A DNA stretch of 8,075 nt, from the NCBI GenBank assembly GCA_019245995.1, contig JAFAQW010000013.1:1-8075 (forward strand). The letters run 5' to 3'. Under the pieces are notes generated by a model, which searched no databases, was not told where the DNA came from, and worked only from the letters and a program-made list of their open reading frames with translations. The position numbers were made by a program, and so were the translations under genes. The DNA comes from Vulcanimicrobiota bacterium. Its GTDB lineage: Bacteria > Vulcanimicrobiota > Vulcanimicrobiia > Vulcanimicrobiales > Vulcanimicrobiaceae. Of this stretch, positions 6,333-8,075 are shown piece after piece. Position 1 is the first letter of the stretch. Each line of letters begins with the position of its first letter.

Positions 6333-6384
6333 TCTCTGCGCTCGCGCGGAGGAGTTCTTCACGCTGCAGCGATTCTCCGTCGCT
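6333..6384. promoter_or_regulatory. Divergent start region between dnaG and the HD gene
   Basis: Only 52 bases separate the two start codons. No TATAAT-like box is obvious on either strand, so at least one promoter must overlap the coding sequence of the opposite gene. The region holds a 10-bp palindrome CGCTGCAGCG (6362-6371) and, on the plus strand, a strong ribosome-binding-like GGAGGAG (6348-6354). Operator function is not shown by the sequence. Confidence 0.4.
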
Positions 6385-7608
6385 ATGAAGCGGATCTTCG
6401 ACCCGGTCCATCACTTCATTGAGTTATCCACAGCGGAAGCGCAGTTGCTCGACCTGCCCGCTCTTCAACGATTGCGTCGTCTTCGTCAACTCGGACTTGC
6501 CTATCTCGCATTTCCCGCGGCCGAGCACTCGCGCTTCAGCCACGCACTCGGCGCTCTCGCGATGGGCAGCCGCGCGTTCGACGGACTCTGTCAGCACGCG
6601 CGCGACTTCTTTACGGGCGACGCCGACGCGGCCTACCAACGCCGTCTCGTTCGCATCGCGCTCCTGTTGCACGACGTCGGTCATGGGCCGTTCAGCCACT
6701 CCTGCGAACCGGTACTCGGCATCGCACATGAAGCCCGGACGCGCGACATACTCGCCCTGCCCGATGTCGCCGCCGCGATCGCCCGCGCAGACGTGGAGAC
6801 GGACGACGTGCTGGCGCTCATCGTGGGCGATAGGGCCTCGCGCTATCCCGCGCTGCGCGAGTTAGTCAGCGGCCCCAACCTCGATGCGGATCGAATGGAC
6901 TATTTGCAGCGTGACGCCTACTTTACCGGCGTGGCGACGGGCCGCTACGACGCCGAGCAACTCGTCGCATCGCTGCGGATCCTGCAGCGCGACGGCGAGC
7001 CGATCGTCGGCATCGACCGCCGGGGCGTCGTGGCGCTGGAATCCTTCGTCATGGCGCGCTATATGATGTTCGCGTCGGTGTACTTTCATCACACCACCCG
7101 GATGTTCGAACACATGCTGCACGACGTGCTGCGACGCTTGTGGCCGGACCCGCGCAAGCTCGACTCCATCGAGGAGTTTCTCGCGTGGGACGACTTTCGC
7201 GTGCTCGGCGCGGTGGGAGACGAGCGGCGCGCCGGCGCCGCGGCGTTGCGCGACCGGGTTCGCGCCTACGCCCTGGCCGCAGAGTTCAACGCCGAGCGAG
7301 ACCTCGACGCCTTCGACGCTTGTCATGCGGCGTTGCTGGACCGCCTCGGCGAAGCCAACGTGTGGGCCGATTCGCAGTCGCAGCTGCTCCACCGCTTGCC
7401 CTTCGGCCTCGGCCAGGAACGGACGGTGTGGGTGGATCGTCCGAGCGGGGCCGTCGACGCGCGCCAAGCGTCGGACGTCATCGCAAAGCTCAGCGGCAAA
7501 GCGTACTGGCGCAAACTCTTCATTCGACGGACGACGCCGGACGACGTGCGCGACGCGCGACGCATCTGCGCCGACGTCATCGGCGGACTTCGGACGGTCG
7601 CGGGTTAG
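6385..7608 (+). CDS. HD-domain phosphohydrolase (SAMHD1/COG1078-like)
   Basis: A 407-residue soluble metal-dependent phosphohydrolase of the HD superfamily. The N-terminus MKRIFDPVHHFIELS and the LQRLRRLRQLGLAYLAFPAAEHSRFSHALG stretch (about 27-56) are typical of the COG1078 group that includes SAMHD1. Predicted metal ligands are H53 (RFSH), H96-D97 (LLLHDVGHGPFSH) and D169 (in DADRMDYLQRD), matching H167, H206-D207 and D311 of SAMHD1. All are present, so the enzyme should be active. Relatives hydrolyse dNTPs to deoxynucleosides and triphosphate, but the substrate cannot be read from sequence. A downstream motif, YMMFASVYFHHTTRMFEHM, is also family-typical. Its position beside dnaG would fit nucleotide-pool control, which is inference. 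The ATG at 6385 lacks a good ribosome-binding site; an in-frame CTG at 6364 sits nine bases after GGAGGAG and might be used. Its TAG stop overlaps the opposing PPDK stop by four bases. Confidence 0.92.
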   Translation: MKRIFDPVHHFIELSTAEAQLLDLPALQRLRRLRQLGLAYLAFPAAEHSRFSHALGALAMGSRAFDGLCQHARDFFTGDADAAYQRRLVRIALLLHDVGHGPFSHSCEPVLGIAHEARTRDILALPDVAAAIARADVETDDVLALIVGDRASRYPALRELVSGPNLDADRMDYLQRDAYFTGVATGRYDAEQLVASLRILQRDGEPIVGIDRRGVVALESFVMARYMMFASVYFHHTTRMFEHMLHDVLRRLWPDPRKLDSIEEFLAWDDFRVLGAVGDERRAGAAALRDRVRAYALAAEFNAERDLDAFDACHAALLDRLGEANVWADSQSQLLHRLPFGLGQERTVWVDRPSGAVDARQASDVIAKLSGKAYWRKLFIRRTTPDDVRDARRICADVIGGLRTVAG

Positions 7609-8075
7609 GTGAGCGTTCCGATGGCGGCTTGCGCCGCCGCCAACCGCGCGATCGGCACGCGAAACGGGGAGCACGACACGTAGTCGAGGCCTAAGCGCTC
7701 GCAGAACGCGACGCTGCTCGGCTCGCCGCCGTGCTCGCCGCAGATGCCGATCTTCAAGGCGCTATGCGCGGACCGGCCGAGCTTGACCGCCTCTTCCATC
7801 AGCCCTCCGACGCCCCGCCGATCGAGCACTTGGAAGGGATCTTCCTTGAGAATCCGCTTCGCAAGATAGACCGGGATGAACGATCCCTCGGCGTCGTCGC
7901 GGCTGTAGCCGTAGGTCGTCTGCGTGAGATCGTTGGTACCGAACGAGAAGAACTCCGCGTCGGCGGCAAGTTCGTCGGCCACCACGCACGCGCGCGGCAG
8001 CTCGATCATCGTGCCGACCTCGTAGTTCACCTTGACGCCGGCTTCTTTCAGGATGCGTTCCGCCTCGTTGACGAC
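7605..8075 (-). CDS. ppdK: Pyruvate, phosphate dikinase, C-terminal end (5' part outside the window)
   Basis: The last 156 residues of PPDK, which interconverts pyruvate, ATP and phosphate with phosphoenolpyruvate, AMP and pyrophosphate. The fragment is the end of the PEP/pyruvate-binding TIM barrel. It carries GTMIELPRAC with the metal-binding glutamate, then SFGTNDLTQTTYGYSRDD and GICGEHGGEPSSVAF, whose cysteine is the proton-donating catalytic residue (Cys831 in the Clostridium symbiosum enzyme). The TYGYSRDD and GICGEHGG sequences distinguish PPDK from PEP synthase and from enzyme I of the PTS, which share the barrel. The frame is open to the window edge. The gene ends with TAA, overlapping the stop of the convergent HD gene in the four bases TTAG at 7605-7608, so no intergenic terminator exists between them. 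Confidence 0.96.
   Translation of the reverse strand, partial: VVNEAERILKEAGVKVNYEVGTMIELPRACVVADELAADAEFFSFGTNDLTQTTYGYSRDDAEGSFIPVYLAKRILKEDPFQVLDRRGVGGLMEEAVKLGRSAHSALKIGICGEHGGEPSSVAFCERLGLDYVSCSPFRVPIARLAAAQAAIGTLT

Noticed and set aside
6862..7674. Long minus-strand open frame inside the HD gene
   Set aside because: The plus-strand HD gene has all catalytic motifs over the same bases; the minus frame is a histidine/arginine-rich shadow.

Overview
The window is a GC-rich (roughly 60% or more by eye), densely packed piece of bacterial chromosome made up mostly of housekeeping genes. It runs proline dehydrogenase (3' end) > dtd > KGG-repeat protein > two unrecognised exported proteins on the + strand, then an unrecognised exported protein, rpoD and dnaG on the - strand, then an HD-domain phosphohydrolase on the +, and finally the 3' end of pyruvate phosphate dikinase on the -. 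The short SigA-like RpoD, the Thermus/Bacillus-like monofunctional proline dehydrogenase tail and the PPDK suggest a lineage on the Terrabacteria side. An uncultured phylum such as Candidatus Eremiobacterota (WPS-2) is my best guess, from general resemblance only. No rRNA, tRNA, mobile element, CRISPR array or phage gene is visible.

Left part (1-2583, all +). The proline dehydrogenase stop codon and the dtd start codon share one base, so these two genes are probably translationally coupled. After a 151-bp gap with two small hairpins comes a 110-residue basic, hydrophilic protein. It is built from three 20-residue units of the GGxxxKxxxGxxFYExIGxK type, which resemble both bacterial KGG stress motifs and plant group 1 LEA proteins. 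Two exported proteins of unknown function follow. The only ordinary start codon giving the first a complete signal region lies inside the KGG gene.

Middle (2584-6384). A long inverted repeat separates the convergent gene sets. Transcription then runs leftward through dnaG, rpoD and a small secreted helical protein, with gaps of 54 and 16 bp. dnaG-rpoD is the core of the classic macromolecular-synthesis operon (primase plus primary sigma factor). The exported protein at its 3' end is an unusual passenger.

Right part (6385-8075). A SAMHD1/COG1078-type HD hydrolase diverges from dnaG across only 52 bp and ends with its stop codon overlapping that of the convergent PPDK gene. The set ppdK, HD hydrolase, dnaG and rpoD recalls a Clostridia-type neighbourhood in which a dGTPase (dgt) sits by dnaG, but here the HD gene is inverted and of a different subfamily.

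I see no clearly new multi-gene system. The items most worth a second look are the LEA-like repeat protein, its overlap with the next gene, and the three unrecognised exported proteins, one of which sits in the dnaG-rpoD transcription unit.
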